NCBI GenBank assembly: GCA_029204225.1
Contig: CM055095.1
Coordinates: forward strand, 19,927,450-19,991,449
Reading direction: 5' to 3'
Length of the DNA: 64,000 nucleotides
Source of the DNA: Diphasiastrum complanatum
Taxonomy: Eukaryota; Streptophyta; Lycopodiopsida; Lycopodiales; Lycopodiaceae
In this document: positions 1 through 14,830 of the stretch, one piece after another
Layout of the letters: the number at the start of each line of letters is the position of its first letter
Position numbering within the stretch: the first letter of the stretch is position 1
Made by a program: the position numbers and the translations under genes
Notes under the pieces: generated by a model
Told to the model about the DNA's origin: nothing
The model's database searches: none
What the model saw: only the letters and a program-made list of their open reading frames with translations

Positions 1-24
1 TTTCCAACTTTTGAGTTCTTTGGG

Positions 25-260
<236 letters not shown>

Positions 261-339
261 TGAACAACTTCATACTATAGATGATGTTTATGAGTGTACA
301 GAATCATTATAAAACATGTTTACAAATATGGCCAAGCCA

Positions 340-2045
340 ATCAACTATAGTTTGGAGGATAAGGTTCTAAAATGTCTCTACGCAATGACCACTTCAGACG
401 AATTCATCTACGTCGGAGACTCTAGCACATTCGCATGAAAGGCAGAGGAACAATCAAGATTGTTATCAAAAATGCACTTTTCATTTATGTTTTGAATGTC
501 CTTCATGTACCTCAGCTATCTAAAAATCTCTTATCGATCTCAAAGATAATTGATGAGGGCTACGCTATTACATTTTCCTCTGAATAGTGTACAATCTTCG
601 ATAAGGATGCTACTTTGACTACTTGCACTCGAGTTGGAAACTTATATGTACTTTCTGACTCAGTTGCACTAGCTGCTACTTCTCATGAAAATGTAGACGA
701 TCAAGCATTGTTGTGGCATGGTCGATTTGCACATGCTAATACAAGATCTCTTTGTTACATGTGTTGTAATAGTTGATGGATTGAATTTCTCTCTTTCATT
801 AGACATGAAATCATTTTTCTATAAGTCTTGCATTTATGGCAAACATTTCAGAAGCAGATTTCCCAGAACACATTCCATCAAGACAAAACATGTGTTTGAT
901 CTTGTACATAGTGATCTTTGCGGTCCAATGCCAACTCCATCCTTAGGAGATGCACTTTATTTTATCACCTTTATAGATGACTATTCTAGATGGTCGACAG
1001 TCAAGATCATAAAGTATAAATCCAAAGCCTTCGAATGCTTCAAGAAATTCAAGGCCATGGTTGAAACCCAAACCGAAGTGATGGTGGTGGTGAATACATC
1101 TCAAATGAGATGTTCGAGTATCTGGCCGAACATGGCATTCGAAGACAATTTGCAACTTCCTACTCACCTCAATAGAACGGAATTGCAGAAAGGAAGAATC
1201 GAACGCTACTTAACTCGGCCAGGTCTATGCTATATCAATCCAATTTACTTTTGAAGTTCTGGTAGAAGCTACTGGCACAACCTGTTATCTACAGAACAGA
1301 TCCAGCACAAAAGAAATCAATAATAGAACTCCTTATCAAGTATGGCATGCATGACACAAGCCTAGTGTCATCCATCTAAGAATCTTTGGTTGTATATGTT
1401 TTGTTCATGTTCCTAGGCAACTTAAGAATAAATTGGACCAGGGGTCAAATAAATGCATTTTCATTGGATATCCTAACGAACATAAAGCTTATAAAGTTTA
1501 TGATCCATCCACCAATGTAGCATTTGTCTCAAGGGATGTAATCTTCAAGGAAGATGCATTCTACGGCTTTAAACAACAATCGACATCTGATGTTGTGTCA
1601 TTTCATCCTATTCTTCACAACATCGAGTCTTCCACTCGTGATGTCTCTTCTACAAAACCTACAGCTGAAGCTACGGAAGCCGAGCAGCCGACAACACCTG
1701 TCGAAAGACTAGATCAAGCTAGCTCGAGAAAGTCTGGAGAAATTCAAGGGGAGACACCATTCGAATTTGGTCAACCAATTTTTCGAAGATCTTCAGGAAC
1801 TCGAATGGTTCCTAAAAGGTACACACCTCAATCTTTTTGTACTTTATCTAGGGATCCAGAGACCCTTGCCGAAGTAATTAAATCTAAGGATGTTGTGAAG
1901 AGTTATCGACAACAAGAGGATCTTCAAAAAGAAGATCAACTATGATGGTTCCATTGCAAAATGGAAAGCAAGGCTGGTTGCCAAAGGATTCACTCAAATC
2001 CAGGGAGTGGATTACCAAGAAATAATCAATCATGTTGTCAAATTG
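340..2045 (+). pseudogene. Decayed Ty1-copia gag-pol fragment (pre-integrase, integrase, start of RT)
   Basis: Broken frames on the + strand follow Copia pol order. About 490-720 matches the stretch between protease and GAG-pre-integrase, ending in LLWHGRFAHAN at about 710. The integrase core is visible near 890-1060 (LVHSDLCGPM and FITFIDDYSRW). The integrase C-terminal region lies at 1433-1560 (CIFIGYPNEHKAYKVYDP). The start of reverse transcriptase is at about 1950-2040 (KARLVAKGFTQIQGVDYQE), where similarity stops. Stops and frameshifts occur throughout, and no LTR or RNase H remains. This is a truncated relic with no coding capacity. Confidence 0.85.
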
Positions 2046-2049
2046 TAGT

Positions 2050-4019
<1,970 letters not shown>

Positions 4020-7000
4020 CTAAGTACCCATAGAAATATGATCTATATTCTCAAGTGACGATCTTCGCATTTGCTTTCTGCAACGCTGGAAAATGCTATC
4101 ATATAAGACGTCGAAGTGCACTCCAGCTCTGTCACGGTTGATGATGAATAGTATATGATCTGCTTCCAAAACTGTGTGGTACCTAAAAGGAAGAGCCGAG
4201 CCTTTCATCAGATTCTGAGTCATCCACTGTAATTTGATATAATTGGCAGAAGTATACGTAGAAAAGGCAGCTTCTTAAGAAACGGAAATTTACAACAATG
4301 CTTTTTTCGCCATAGAAAACATTCAAGTACATTCCAAGATGATTACCATATGCCTGGTAGTAGCATCTGGCCATCCTTGAACTCTGGCCCAAGTGGGCAG
4401 TTTGGATGAGGGCTGGGAAAGCGTGGATATAACATGGAGATGGTGTTGAGAGCCCCATCATTGTCTTGCCAATCTTCATCCCTGTAAATCGTTTGACTGA
4501 GATTAGAACAGATTGTTTTCACCCAGGACCTCATATCTCTGCATAGCCCATATGCAGGTAGTCAGAAGCTGATAGATAAGAGAATGACTTGCCTGTAACC
4601 ATCGTAAGGAGGAGAAATCATAGAAGGGAGACGCCAAAAGCTAATTTGCAATGCTCTAAGAAAGAGCAGTGGATGAATATCAGATAAACTTGAGGGAACT
4701 GTATGACCAAACAATTTCCTGGTCCTCTTGGTTGCATAACTGTTTACAAAGAACACGCCACGTTACTGAGAACAGAGTAATGAAATCTAAGTTGTAACAC
4801 ACAGCCGAACTACTTATCGCAGAATCAAGATGGAAGCTTATGCAATTCGATTTCTCCCACCTGAAGTAGTATGTATTGGCGTTTGTCTTTAGTCCGCGGT
4901 TTAATTGCAATGTTGTTTGAATACTCAAATCGGGAAGGATCCAATCTCCACTTGCAAAAGGGCCTGAAGTATTCAAAATACTTGTAGCCAACCCTTTTAA
5001 TCCAGATTGATGCCATGCAAGATTAAAGTGTTCAAAACCAAAGCTGTAGTACCGCTTCAGCCAAGGGATGTCAAGCCACTCATACATCAATGCTCCGAAA
5101 CGCAGCAACTGTAGAAGGCTAATTGTTTTCATAGAGCGTCCATCCTCTGGTCTGCCATCAACAGTTCAGCCAGTGCTCAAGTCAATTCAAACAGAACAGG
5201 GAAGAATTCAAAGACGCACTGAAAGTAGGTAACGACGGAAATGAAGTTGCCAGCAACAGCTTGCAACCTCGGAAAATTTAAGTTTGATGATGTCTTTGCA
5301 AGTTTGACAGAAAATCAATAAGTTTTCAAAAAAATTCATGGCAGATAATAATAATTTTACTCTAAGCTAAGAAATTTGGGGTAGCTTTAGAAAAATTTTA
5401 CTCTAAATTGAGATGTTCGAGGTTGTTTTAGAGCACGAAAGCTGCACAATATGCTGACTTTGAGGTTTGATGTCCAATATTCATATCTTTCATATCTTTG
5501 ATTATGACTTAGGAATTGCAATTGAAACTTATGCTAACGGTCGAAGTTCAAATGAAAGTGAACAGACTGGAAGGTAAGATGGAAAACTGTTTTATTTCCA
5601 CTTAATATATACAAGGGCGTGTGAACAACAATTCTCACTCCTGTTTTCATAATCAGTTTTGTACTGCGTCTTTGCATGGATCATTCTTTTTCGTGATGCC
5701 ATATTCTGCTGATTGTGCTTTTGCTTTGTTGTGCAATCAATACTTTGAATAATCAGCTTTCAAATGTTATGAGCCCACAACGCTGAGGCCAATCATCTCG
5801 CAAGACGTAGTGTACTGATCTTAGCAGGTGTCGACGGAGCAGAGGAGATCCCAAAAGGCGTTAGAACTCATTAAGAGTGATGGAGGGGGGGAATGCAGTC
5901 GAATCCAGAGCAGTCCAAAAGTTAAGACGGGGCGATTAATGCTAACTGGAGCTGGAAAATGAGGCTTATCTTGGAAGAGAGAGTGCGTTGGGAATTGTCA
6001 AGGAAAATGAGGCAGTTGATCGCGATGAGGAGGACATCGCCATCAATCCAGCTATGGCGGCAGCCTGGGAGGTCCATGAGCCGAAAGCATATGATGATCT
6101 GCTTGTCTCTGGGACATTCAGCGATCAACAGGGTGAGGTATGCAAAAACCTGCAAAGACGTCTGGAGAACACTGAAGGAGACATATGAAGCACAAGAAAT
6201 GGCGAATATTTTGCTCCTGCAGAGACACACTTGGCAAATGACAAGATGGGAAGCGGGGAGATATGAACTCGCACTTGGAAAAGATCTGCACGTTAGCTAG
6301 GGAGACAGGAGCTCCACTTGAAGAAAGGCAGCTCATGTACCAGATCTTGGGAAGCCTTCCAGACCATTACGAAGCACTAGTCATAAATCTGGGAGGGAAG
6401 GATGACAGATTGACCGTTGAATACGTTTGCAATCAATTCCTCCAAGACAGGTAAATGAGAGGCAGTCCGAAATAGCTCTCATCAGTGGCTTCAAAAACTT
6501 CAAAATCAAGAGAGACCAAATAATGGAATCAGGACAAGGATCGCAAGATAAGAAGAGGAAGCTCTATAAAATGCGATTCAAGAAGATCGCTGATGCAAAA
6601 TGTTACTATTGCGATCAAGTTGGCCACTTTGTGAGACACTGCCCAAAGAAACGTGAAGACGTCAAGAAAAGCTTAACCCAGAAGCGAACCTGGCTGAAGC
6701 AAAAGAAATAGAGGTGAAGGTTGCCTTCATGGCAATTGTGGACAGTGATGCAAATACAAAAAGTGAGCATTCATCATCCGACAGCTGCACTGAGGTCATG
6801 CAGGTTACGAGCAAGTTCGGAGGATTCAAAGCATAAGTGACATGGGGTGGTCCCTTAGTGGATATGGAATTAGAAGTTCTGTTTTCTAAGGAGAATTGCA
6901 GCATAGTGATGGATGATGCAGCTGTACTGGAGATTCATAGTTTCTACAGAGACTGAAAAGAATGATGACCTATGGCACAAGAGACTAGGCCACTTGGGAT

Positions 7001-10000
7001 TACCAGGATTATGTCAGTTAGCCAAAGAAAATCTAGTCAGAGGTTTTGACTTTGATCCCAACTTGGATATAGGAAGGCGTGAACCATGTCTGTATCGGAA
7101 ACAAAATAGGGGGTCATCCATGAAGAAGTATATATGAGCCAGCCAGAAGGGTTCTAGTCAAGAGATGATCTTGTATGCAAGCTGAAAAGGCAATTTATGG
7201 GTTGAAACAAGCTTCTCGATCCTGGTATGACAGAATCAAGGCGTACTACAGTAGAGAAGGGTATACAAGATGTACAAGCATATTCTTCAAGAATGAAGGT
7301 ATCAGTATAATCGTGGCAGCAATATATGTAGATGATATAATATATATCTAATGACATATCCATGATGAATGAAGGTAAAAGGAAACTATGGGCTGGAATT
7401 TGATATGAACGACTTGGGAGACATACAATATTGTCTTGGGATATAGATCAAAAGAGACAGAACCAATAGAATGATGAGTCTGAACCAGAAAAGACACATA
7501 CAGAGCGTTCTGCAGAGATTCAGCATGGTTGTGGGTTGACGTGAGTAAAGACATGAGTCCACAAGATGATACTGAGCATACAGGAGCCTAATAGGGCCAC
7601 TCATATATGCCATGCTGTGCACGCATCCAGATCTTGCAAATGCCGTGTGTCAGTTGAGCCAACCTGATCCAGGAATTGAGCATTGGCATGCTACCAAAAC
7701 AATCCTCGGGGATTTGAAGGGAACGCAAAACCTGGGAATCACCTACATGGGCCCCGAATTTGAAATTCAAGGATATGTGGATTCAGATTGGGGTGGGAAC
7801 TGTGATGATCGAAAAATCAACCTGTGGATTTGTATTTGTTGCTGCAAATGGAGCTATCACATGGTCACATGGCAAGCAGAGATATCGGTGGCATTGTCGT
7901 CTACCGAATCTGAGTACATGGGATTTGTCAAGGATTGAGAGAGTACCTATGGATTGCAAACTTCCTGTCAGAGATTGGAATAGCAAAGCAGCCTGCAATT
8001 CTGTACAATGATAACAAGGGATGTATCTTCCTTTGTAAAAATGGAGGATTTCACAAAAGCAGCAAGCACATTGACCTTCAGTATCATTTTGTCAGACCTC
8101 TTGTGCAGGGAAATTTAATAAGGATATATGATTGTTGCAGTAAGGAGAACAGCTGATGTCTTAGCTAAACCATTAGCTAGAGATAGGTTTTGTTAGTTGA
8201 GAGAACGACTAAGAATAATTGATGTTGAAGTGTAAGTTTAAACTAAGAGAGACTTTGTTAGGAAATGCAATTGAAAATTATGCTAACAGTCGAACTTGAG
8301 ATGAAAGTGAGCAGACTGGTAGGTAAGACGGAAAACTGTTTTCTTGGCATTAAGTGCGAATCGGAGTATCGGTTCTTTCTGCTTTCTTGATAGTACAAGC
8401 CCAATTCTTGTTGACGGGCATCTGTCTTACTTAATATATACAAGGGCGTGTGAACGAGGATTCCCACTCCTGTTTTCATAATCAGTTTTGTACTGTGTCT
8501 TTAAGTTGATCATTCTCTTTCATGATGCAATATTCTGCTATTTGTGCTTTTGCTTTGTTGTGCAATCAATACCTTGAATAATTAGCTTTCAATGACATTA
8601 ATAAAATAGTAACCAACACAAAAATGCTCGGGCTTGCAACGAGTTTGCATAATAAAAAGCATTTAATGGTTTTGAATCCAATGCAAAAGCGTTTCAAGGG
8701 TAACTATGAATGAAAGTGCAACTGGTGTATCTTGTAGCATCCAATTATGATCATTGATGGACTGTTAGAATGACAGATAAATTCGCCTTGAATGTTTGAC
8801 ATTTTAAAAAGCCTGAGTCAACGATAAGATGTATGCACCCAGAAACTCATACCTTATTCCATCAATGTAGACACGAGTCGTGCCATTCAGAGCTCCAGAA
8901 AGTGAAGTCACGCTCAAAACCCAGTCCGCAGATGTGCTGAGTTGCCCTTTGAACCTCTATAATGTAAAAAGCAACCGTTGTTCAAAATTCAGTCAAAATT
9001 CTACAGGTTATTAGAGACTCCTTGCCAGAAGACATGTTTGATGCTGTTTCTAAATTTGAGCCACAATATACAAAAAAACACAACTTTACAAGCTAGGAGA
9101 ATAAAATTCTATTCCTGGTTTATAGCAGATAATTACCTTATCAGCTAGCATTTGCTGTAAGACTCGCACAACCTGCACACCTGTTGAGTGACCCACAAAA
9201 TGGACAGGATGGTTTTCATCCCATTCTGGATAATGGCCTGCAGCAAAAGTCGAAGGTAGAGGAAACCATTATGACATGACTAGGAATGCATGATTGCGTC
9301 AACACGATTCAAACGAAAAATAAGTACATCTTGAAGCATGCTATTACTCAGTTTAAAAACATACGTGAAATGAAAGATACGGTCAACCAAAAGAACTGAG
9401 AAAAAAGGAGAACATCAACACATTGTAGTTGCAGACTGCAGTTGATCCAATTTATAGACATGTCCAATTGCAAATATCTGTGCTTTTTATCCAAAAAATA
9501 GTCCAAAAAGTAGAGTCTTCTGCAACAGAACTATAAGAAAGGAAAAGAATAACTTTTGTCTTCCTAACTACTGGCATACTAACGTGCAGAAAGCTTGTTC
9601 GAGAAAAAATATGTCATTTTGCGTGTGAGGACAAGAAGCACTCTAGTCCACAGATCTATGATTGATAATAGTAAAGCTATTCCACACAATGGTAAACTCC
9701 CGTGGATAGATTTACATAATAACGATCAGATACTTTGTGGCGTCTTTTACTCTCTAGCAAGTTGTTGAACAAAGGTTTAAGCTAAACACCTTAGGGGCGT
9801 CCCGGAAGCATTGACCGTTATTACATGATTAACTGAAGAAAAAAGGCACCGCACCTTCCATGTGGTTTCTTCCAAATCTTGCATGCCCGCATTGGTAGCT
9901 ATGATCTGCTCCATAGTCAACTGTTCCTCCCTTCAGATAATAGAAAAGCTCACATGCCCTACCAGAATCAAAAACAATAACTTATCAACCATCAACAGTT

Positions 10001-10652
10001 ACTGTCAATGAATATTCTTGCAGATGCTCTCTTCTCATAAAACATGACATTAGAACTTGCTCTCCGAGATATAAAAACAAAGGGTTGGTAGAAGTGCTTA
10101 ATCTGTTCTCCAAAGGTTAATAAATTGGAATATAGAGCCTACCTATCATGAATGCTAGTGAGAGATCCCAAGTCAGGAATTAACACCCTGTTGTCCTTAT
10201 TTTCAGCGCCAGCCCAGTAGGAGATACTGCCCAATTTCTGCAATACCAGAACGATCATAACATTGAAGTATCGTCAGATTTTACAAAAAAAGGGACTTTG
10301 CATGCACGGAACAGATGGCATTGGGCTCAGAAATGCTTACTCCTTTTCCAAACCCGAAAATCCCATGGACTAAGACTATAGGAGCTTCCTCAAATCCTTC
10401 TAAAAAGGTACCATTATGGTTCCCCTGATCGGCGCTTGCCAAAGACATTGTTGGATTTTGGGTGAGTTCTGTATTATCAAGATCCAATGGCACAATCTTG
10501 GCACTTTTCCGACCTTTGCTGGTAGAAACAATGGCAGTGTGGGAAACCAGGGCGGAGCAGAATATAACCACTGCATATACAAAGTGCACTAGAGCACTTA
10601 TGAGCACCTCTGTCGCTACCCACACGTTCCACAGAAGCTCACGCGGATACAT
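4020..10652 (-). CDS. Plant alpha/beta-hydrolase (lipase-like), nine exons
   Basis: Probable serine hydrolase of the plant family that includes Arabidopsis At1g10740 and At1g23330; the substrate is not established. Exons on the minus strand: 10652-10341, 10237-10143, 9958-9855, 9237-9137, 8956-8853, 5151-4861, 4739-4593, 4481-4347 and 4182-4020. They total 1,452 nt (483 codons plus stop), and every junction keeps frame. Residues about 10-37 form a hydrophobic segment (membrane anchor or signal). The oxyanion-loop motif VLVHGIFGFGKG ends exon 1 (about residue 104). The nucleophile motif GHSTG is in exon 4 with Ser at about 188; the family, as I remember it, usually has GHSAG. Candidate acid and His lie in WQDNDGALNT (exon 8) and EADHILFI (exon 9). 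Introns are GT-AG except intron 7, which reads AG/GCAAGT (GC-AG). Intron 5 (5152-8852) is swollen by an antisense Copia element. The start is the ATG at 10652, just before the hydrophobic segment. Confidence 0.9.
4591..4594 (-). other. Non-canonical GC splice donor of lipase intron 7
   Basis: On the minus strand exon 7 ends TACAG and the intron opens GCAAGT, the usual context of GC-AG introns. Joining to the acceptor TTTACAG before exon 8 (first base 4481) gives GYR-DEDWQDND, the family sequence. No GT donor nearby keeps frame. Confidence 0.8.
5509..5762 (+). repeat. 5' LTR of the intronic Copia element
   Basis: Matches 8256-8591 through the blocks TATACAAGGGCGTGTGAAC and GCTTTTGCTTTGTTGTGCAA. 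It lacks about 80 bp present in the partner and starts TTAGGAATTG where the partner starts TGTTAGGAAATG. Confidence 0.88.
5959..8200 (+). pseudogene. Broken Copia gag-pol inside the intronic element
   Basis: Reading along the + strand: a gag (UBN2-type) remnant at 5959-6454, including YAKTCKDVWRTLKETYEAQ and LGSLPDHYEALVINLGG; a zinc knuckle CYYCDQVGHFVRHC at about 6601-6645; GAG-pre-integrase LWHKRLGHLGLPGLCQLA at about 6970; then a jump near 7140-7170 straight to reverse transcriptase (YGLKQASRSWYDRI region, AAIYVDDII near 7330); RNase H from about 7610 (VDSDWGGNCDDRK, ALSSTESEYMG); and the C-terminal KHIDLQYHFVRPLVQGN near 8070. The integrase core is missing. Several frameshifts and stops make it non-functional. 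Confidence 0.88.
8256..8591 (+). repeat. 3' LTR of the intronic Copia element
   Basis: It starts TGTTAGGAAATG and ends CTTTCA, followed at once by the duplicated ATGAC. It is 336 bp against 254 bp for the 5' copy. Confidence 0.9.
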
Positions 10653-11700
10653 CCTTCCGATATTATATTCACAGTGGAGAGATGGAAGATGTAGTTTTTG
10701 GATTATTCTACAGTTTTGCTGTCTCAGTGGATCGCATTACCCCAGATGTGTCCAACTGGTTCTTGTTTTGCAACAATGGATAGCTACCAATGAAGTATAA
10801 GGTCGTAGCATCCTCCACTGCGTGACACACAGCATAGATTAACGAAGCTGTGTAAGCGGCATTTGAATTATCTTTCCACTGTAACACAAGACCTGTAGTC
10901 TGAAGGAGCAGCTCCGAAATGCGTCTCTAACCAAAAGGGGAGTACAAGGTACAATATCTTTAAAATGAAAAAGTGGCGGCTAAGCTGTTCTCAAACAAAA
11001 ATGAGAGTACAAATACAGGATATTTAGTCTCAAGAAGTAGCTGCCAAGCTCTCTCTCTCAAAAATGTGAACAGAAAACGGAGACTAGCGTAGAAATTCAA
11101 CGACCCAGGGATCAATCAAGAGCTCTCCCTCCTCTAGAAAAGCTGCCGAAGGTGGGGAGCTCCACGAAAAACACTGAAAATATTAAAGGAAAGGAGCTCA
11201 GAGAAGAAGACTAAAGTCCATAATTCATTATCTATAATCATTATTCGCAATTCACCACATAACTAATAGGCATGGCTTCAATTGCAAACAGCCCAAGCAA
11301 CCCACATCATCAACAATGGCACAAACACAAACTCAAACTCAAACTCAAACTCAAACTCAAACTGAAACAGAAGCAAGGAAAATAAAGATGAGTTACAATG
11401 GAAGCTGCAGCAACTTCCCTTCCATACTCTGTGCCACTTACGGCGGAGCTACCTCGCTTATTAATAGGTATCATCTACTACCATCTCATCTCATCTTCCC
11501 CCCCTCCCCCCCCCCCCGTGGCCTTATTATTCTTGTTACTCTATTCTCGCCTTACCGCCCTCCCCCTCTCCCCCCCCCCCTCTCTCTCTCTCTCGCAGCT
11601 GCCTCTCCCTCTCGCAGCTGCTTCTCCCTCAATCTCTCCCTCTCCCTGAATGAAAGGCGGACCCCGCAGCCTGCAGAATGCCGTTGAAGGCGTTGACGTG
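10653..11700 (-). promoter_or_regulatory. Putative 5' UTR and promoter of the lipase gene
   Basis: This is the segment upstream of the start codon at 10652. It holds a (CAAACT)n run at about 11,327-11,362 and pyrimidine tracts at about 11,500-11,650, with C-runs and CT repeats. No clear TATA box or transcription start can be fixed by eye. Open frames across the repeats are low-complexity artefacts. Confidence 0.35.
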
Positions 11701-12129
11701 CTGATTGGACACCCTTCCTCCTTTCGTAGTCAACGCAATGACTTGGGGAATCAACACAGTTGGCACTGTTCACACGTCAATTAATGACACTCATCAAGTC
11801 AACCCTTCACTCTGGAGTGTGAGCTGGGGGGCAGGCCGGGAACATCCCCCTCCTGCCCATGTTCTTCTCCTGCAATATTATATTTGGCCTACTCCCAACC
11901 AATCAATAAACACCATAATCTGTGAATGGAGAGTTTATAAATCATCCTTTTTAACAAGAAATCTCGTCACCCTACGTGGTGAGCTTTTACCAAATGAGAG
12001 TGTGCCACATCAACGAGAAGTTCTTAAACGCATATATCATTTAAATAATTGTCCGACTTGAGAGGGTGACTTGGGGTTCATTTAAGTTAAGGTGAGTTGG
12101 ATAGAGTTCTTCACTCAATTTCAAAAAGT

Positions 12130-12640
12130 CTTAGTGCCTTTGTAGTGTAGCGAGATTTTGGAAGCTTGTGCTCCAACTTGACTTGTCCATATCTGTGAAC
12201 GCTATATACTGATTACAATTGTCGACACTCTTAGTAGTATGGAGTGTCTGTTGTTGCTCTGTAATGGCATTTTGGAATCTTTTGCTCCAAATAAAAGGAC
12301 TTGGCTTGGCAATACTTGTAAAAATATATATAGTAGATTATGTAAAGATTCAGTACCTTTGTTGACAACCTTAATAATATGATGCAACGCAGTGACATTT
12401 CAAGAACGAACTTGTTCTCCAAACTCTCAGGGGCTTGACTTGTTAGCTATTTTTGTGAATAGTCCATACACCAATGTATAAAATGATTTTGCACACTCGT
12501 TGACAATCATAATACCATGAAGTGGCATTTGTGTAGTGACGTTTGTGCTCCAAGTTATAAGGGACTTACTTGCCTCGGACATATTATCAAAGATTGTATA
12601 TAACAAGTTTTTGCACTTAATAACAACATTTATAGTATCA
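12130..12640. repeat. Degenerate tandem array, about 120-140 bp unit, roughly four copies
   Basis: The same two blocks recur. One is a variant of GTAGTGACGTTTGTGCTCCAA (near 12,150, 12,265, 12,395 and 12,530). The other is a variant of GTTGACAATCATAATA (near 12,220, 12,361, 12,500 and 12,620). Spacing is about 139, 139 and 120 bp. No coding function is seen. The surrounding 11,700-14,600 otherwise shows no gene I can support. Confidence 0.6.
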
Positions 12641-14620
12641 AGTAGATTAGGTGTTGAGTTTTATGCTATGTGATTGAAAAAACTTAAAAGTTGAAAAATA
12701 TCCATTTAAGTTGAATTGAGATTTTTGTAGAATGCCAAGGTTTTCACTTACAAGACACAAGTAGGAGCCCCCAAACCTTGGGAGCTTAGCGATAAATACT
12801 ATGGCTATGCCTAAATATGTGATCTCCATGCAAATCATAGTATCGTATATTTATTTCCTAGAAGAGTAAAGTTAGATACGAGTCGGAACTATTTGCCCCA
12901 CACAAGCACATGCTCTCACCTAAAAGAAATACATATTATGCTACTGACATTAGGACATTGTTGTCTAATGATTTTGAAAGAAAACTCATTTTGATTCATA
13001 ACAATTTTAAAAGGACATTTTTAATCAAATTTAGCAAGGAGTGACAAGCTTATTTTTCTTATCATCACAATAGCTTAGAGCTTCCCATAAAAGCTAAACA
13101 GGTGACAAAGAAACAAATCAAATGATTAAAAAAATGGGAAAAGAATATTTTCATCAAAAAAAGAAAAGAATCAAGTACAATGAGATGAGTTGAGAAAAAT
13201 TCATATCATGTTGATGTGGGCTCAAACCTGCTTCTTGCTCTGTTCACATGTTTGGTGTTACGTCCATGTCTTGTATATAGGATTCGGCATAATCTTAGAC
13301 TTGGATATCCAGTACTCTATTGTACGAGATTATTAGTTACGCCACGTCAATCCGAACTAGGCCATAAATGTAATTAATAACCTTGTGAGGGCGAACCTAG
13401 GGAGCTTTTGCATGGTGATTGACAACTTTTGCGCAAGAATAGGTACATCTTCATGTGGCGATCTTTATACTTGGCACTCCACGTTAGGATTTAGAAAAGA
13501 AAAAGCATGAACAATAGGAAAAAGCATGAACAATGGCATACATTATAATAGACTTTCAATCAGAAGTTGAAGCTTTCAAGCTATTTTTGTATGAAAATAT
13601 TGCACTTCTTGTTTATCATTCATATATGCATGCCTTCAAGATGAAGTAATAACTTGAGTGAGACTTAGTCTTCAATGTCTTTCATAAATAATATCTTATC
13701 CTTTCTCTTTCGAAAAGAGTGGTGAAAGAATTGACCAAGAGAGAGTGGAAAGTGTAAGAATAGTTTGCAAGTTTCCTTCTAGGTATTATTGAAGCTTTAA
13801 TTTTTAGGGTTTTGGTTAAGTATTGGTATATGGCTCTTGGTCTGATGATTCCCAAGCTATAGTATGACAAAAATCTTGTAGCTAGGTTTCTCTACCTCTT
13901 ACCTAGCTTGGTTGAAACCTTGCTTCATTTGGTGTGTTGACTTGCTAAAAGCTCCTTAGATACCCTTGTCATTTTATGATGTCTTTTTGTGACTTTGAAA
14001 TGTTTTTGGTTGTTGGATGATTATAGGTAATTTTGATATGTTTATGTTTGTGTAGGGTGTTCGTAAGAGAAATACCCTATTACACATCTCTACTTAGATA
14101 TTTTTGTTAAAAGAAAAGACTGATTCCTACGTTATAAATCCAAGTCGCAAGCTTATTAGTATTAAAATTTCTCTTAAAGATTTATTGGTTAACTATAACT
14201 CGCCACCCAAAGACAATGTTGATAGAAGTGGAAAAACTCGATTTTTCTTCATATTTGGATGGAGATCCCATCATACATTTATACATTCCAAGCTCGGATC
14301 TGAGCATATTAGGGCACCTCTGAACTTATCATACCCTAACCCTAACACTAACCTAATAGGTCATTGGATCCACCCTAAATTGGGGTCAAGATCTCAAGAT
14401 CCAAAAACAATGTAAAACATGCTATTTTTAAATCCTAGAATATCTCTAGCCTATCTAAACACATTTTGGCCTCATTTCAAAGATGCTATCACAATGTAAT
14501 ATGAGGAGAAACGATGTGGTGAAGAGACCTCTTATCAGATCTTGGTCTTACTCCATCATAGCCTAAAATGGCTCATTGAGATAATCAAAGTACCATAGCT
14601 TTATCTCTTAATCCTAGGTC
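12640..14620. other. Long non-coding stretch
   Basis: No conserved frame is seen on either strand. A short CCCTAACCCTAACAC string near 14,333 resembles telomere repeat but covers only two units. A Copia tail begins just after this stretch. Confidence 0.4.
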
Positions 14621-14629
14621 TCGTTCCAA

Positions 14630-14830
14630 AAGTCCAAGCACGTTGAGATAAAGTATCACTATGTTAGAGACAAAGTACTTAGTAAAGAGATCACACATAC
14701 ATTTTGTAGAACTCAAGTATATGGTAGCAGACATTTTTACAGAGCATTATGAATTTAAAATCATAACAAATTTTACAATTGTTAAATTTGAAGATTAAGG
14801 TTTTCCAATATTCACATTAATGGAGAGTGT
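14630..14830 (+). pseudogene. Copia RNase H/C-terminal scrap
   Basis: Frames near 14,635-14,690 resemble the Copia tail HVEIKYHYVRDKVLSKEI, followed after a frameshift by YMVADIFTEHYEFK (about 14,718-14,757). These are the last conserved blocks of Copia pol. No LTR partner is seen. Confidence 0.65.

Larger units (their letters stand above)
5504..8596 (+). mobile_element. Internally deleted Ty1-copia element in lipase intron 5, with LTRs and TSD
   Basis: The element is antisense to the host gene. The 5' LTR is 5509-5762 and the 3' LTR 8256-8591; both end in CTTTCA. The repeat ATGAC flanks both sides (5504-5508 and 8592-8596), a 5-bp target-site duplication. The 5' LTR has lost its terminal TG and about 80 bp found in the 3' LTR at about 8336-8425. 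A degraded tRNA-Met primer site follows the 5' LTR (about 5765-5774). At about 3.1 kb it is shorter than full Copia elements (near 5 kb), because the integrase core and most of reverse transcriptase are gone. Confidence 0.9.

Noticed and set aside
11316-11687. Frame beginning MAQTQTQTQ on the + strand
   Set aside because: It comes from a CAAACT repeat and pyrimidine tracts upstream of the minus-strand lipase gene; low complexity and no homology signal.
14328-14352. Telomere-like CCCTAACCCTAACAC
   Set aside because: Only two units and not the plant CCCTAAA repeat; chance or a very short remnant.
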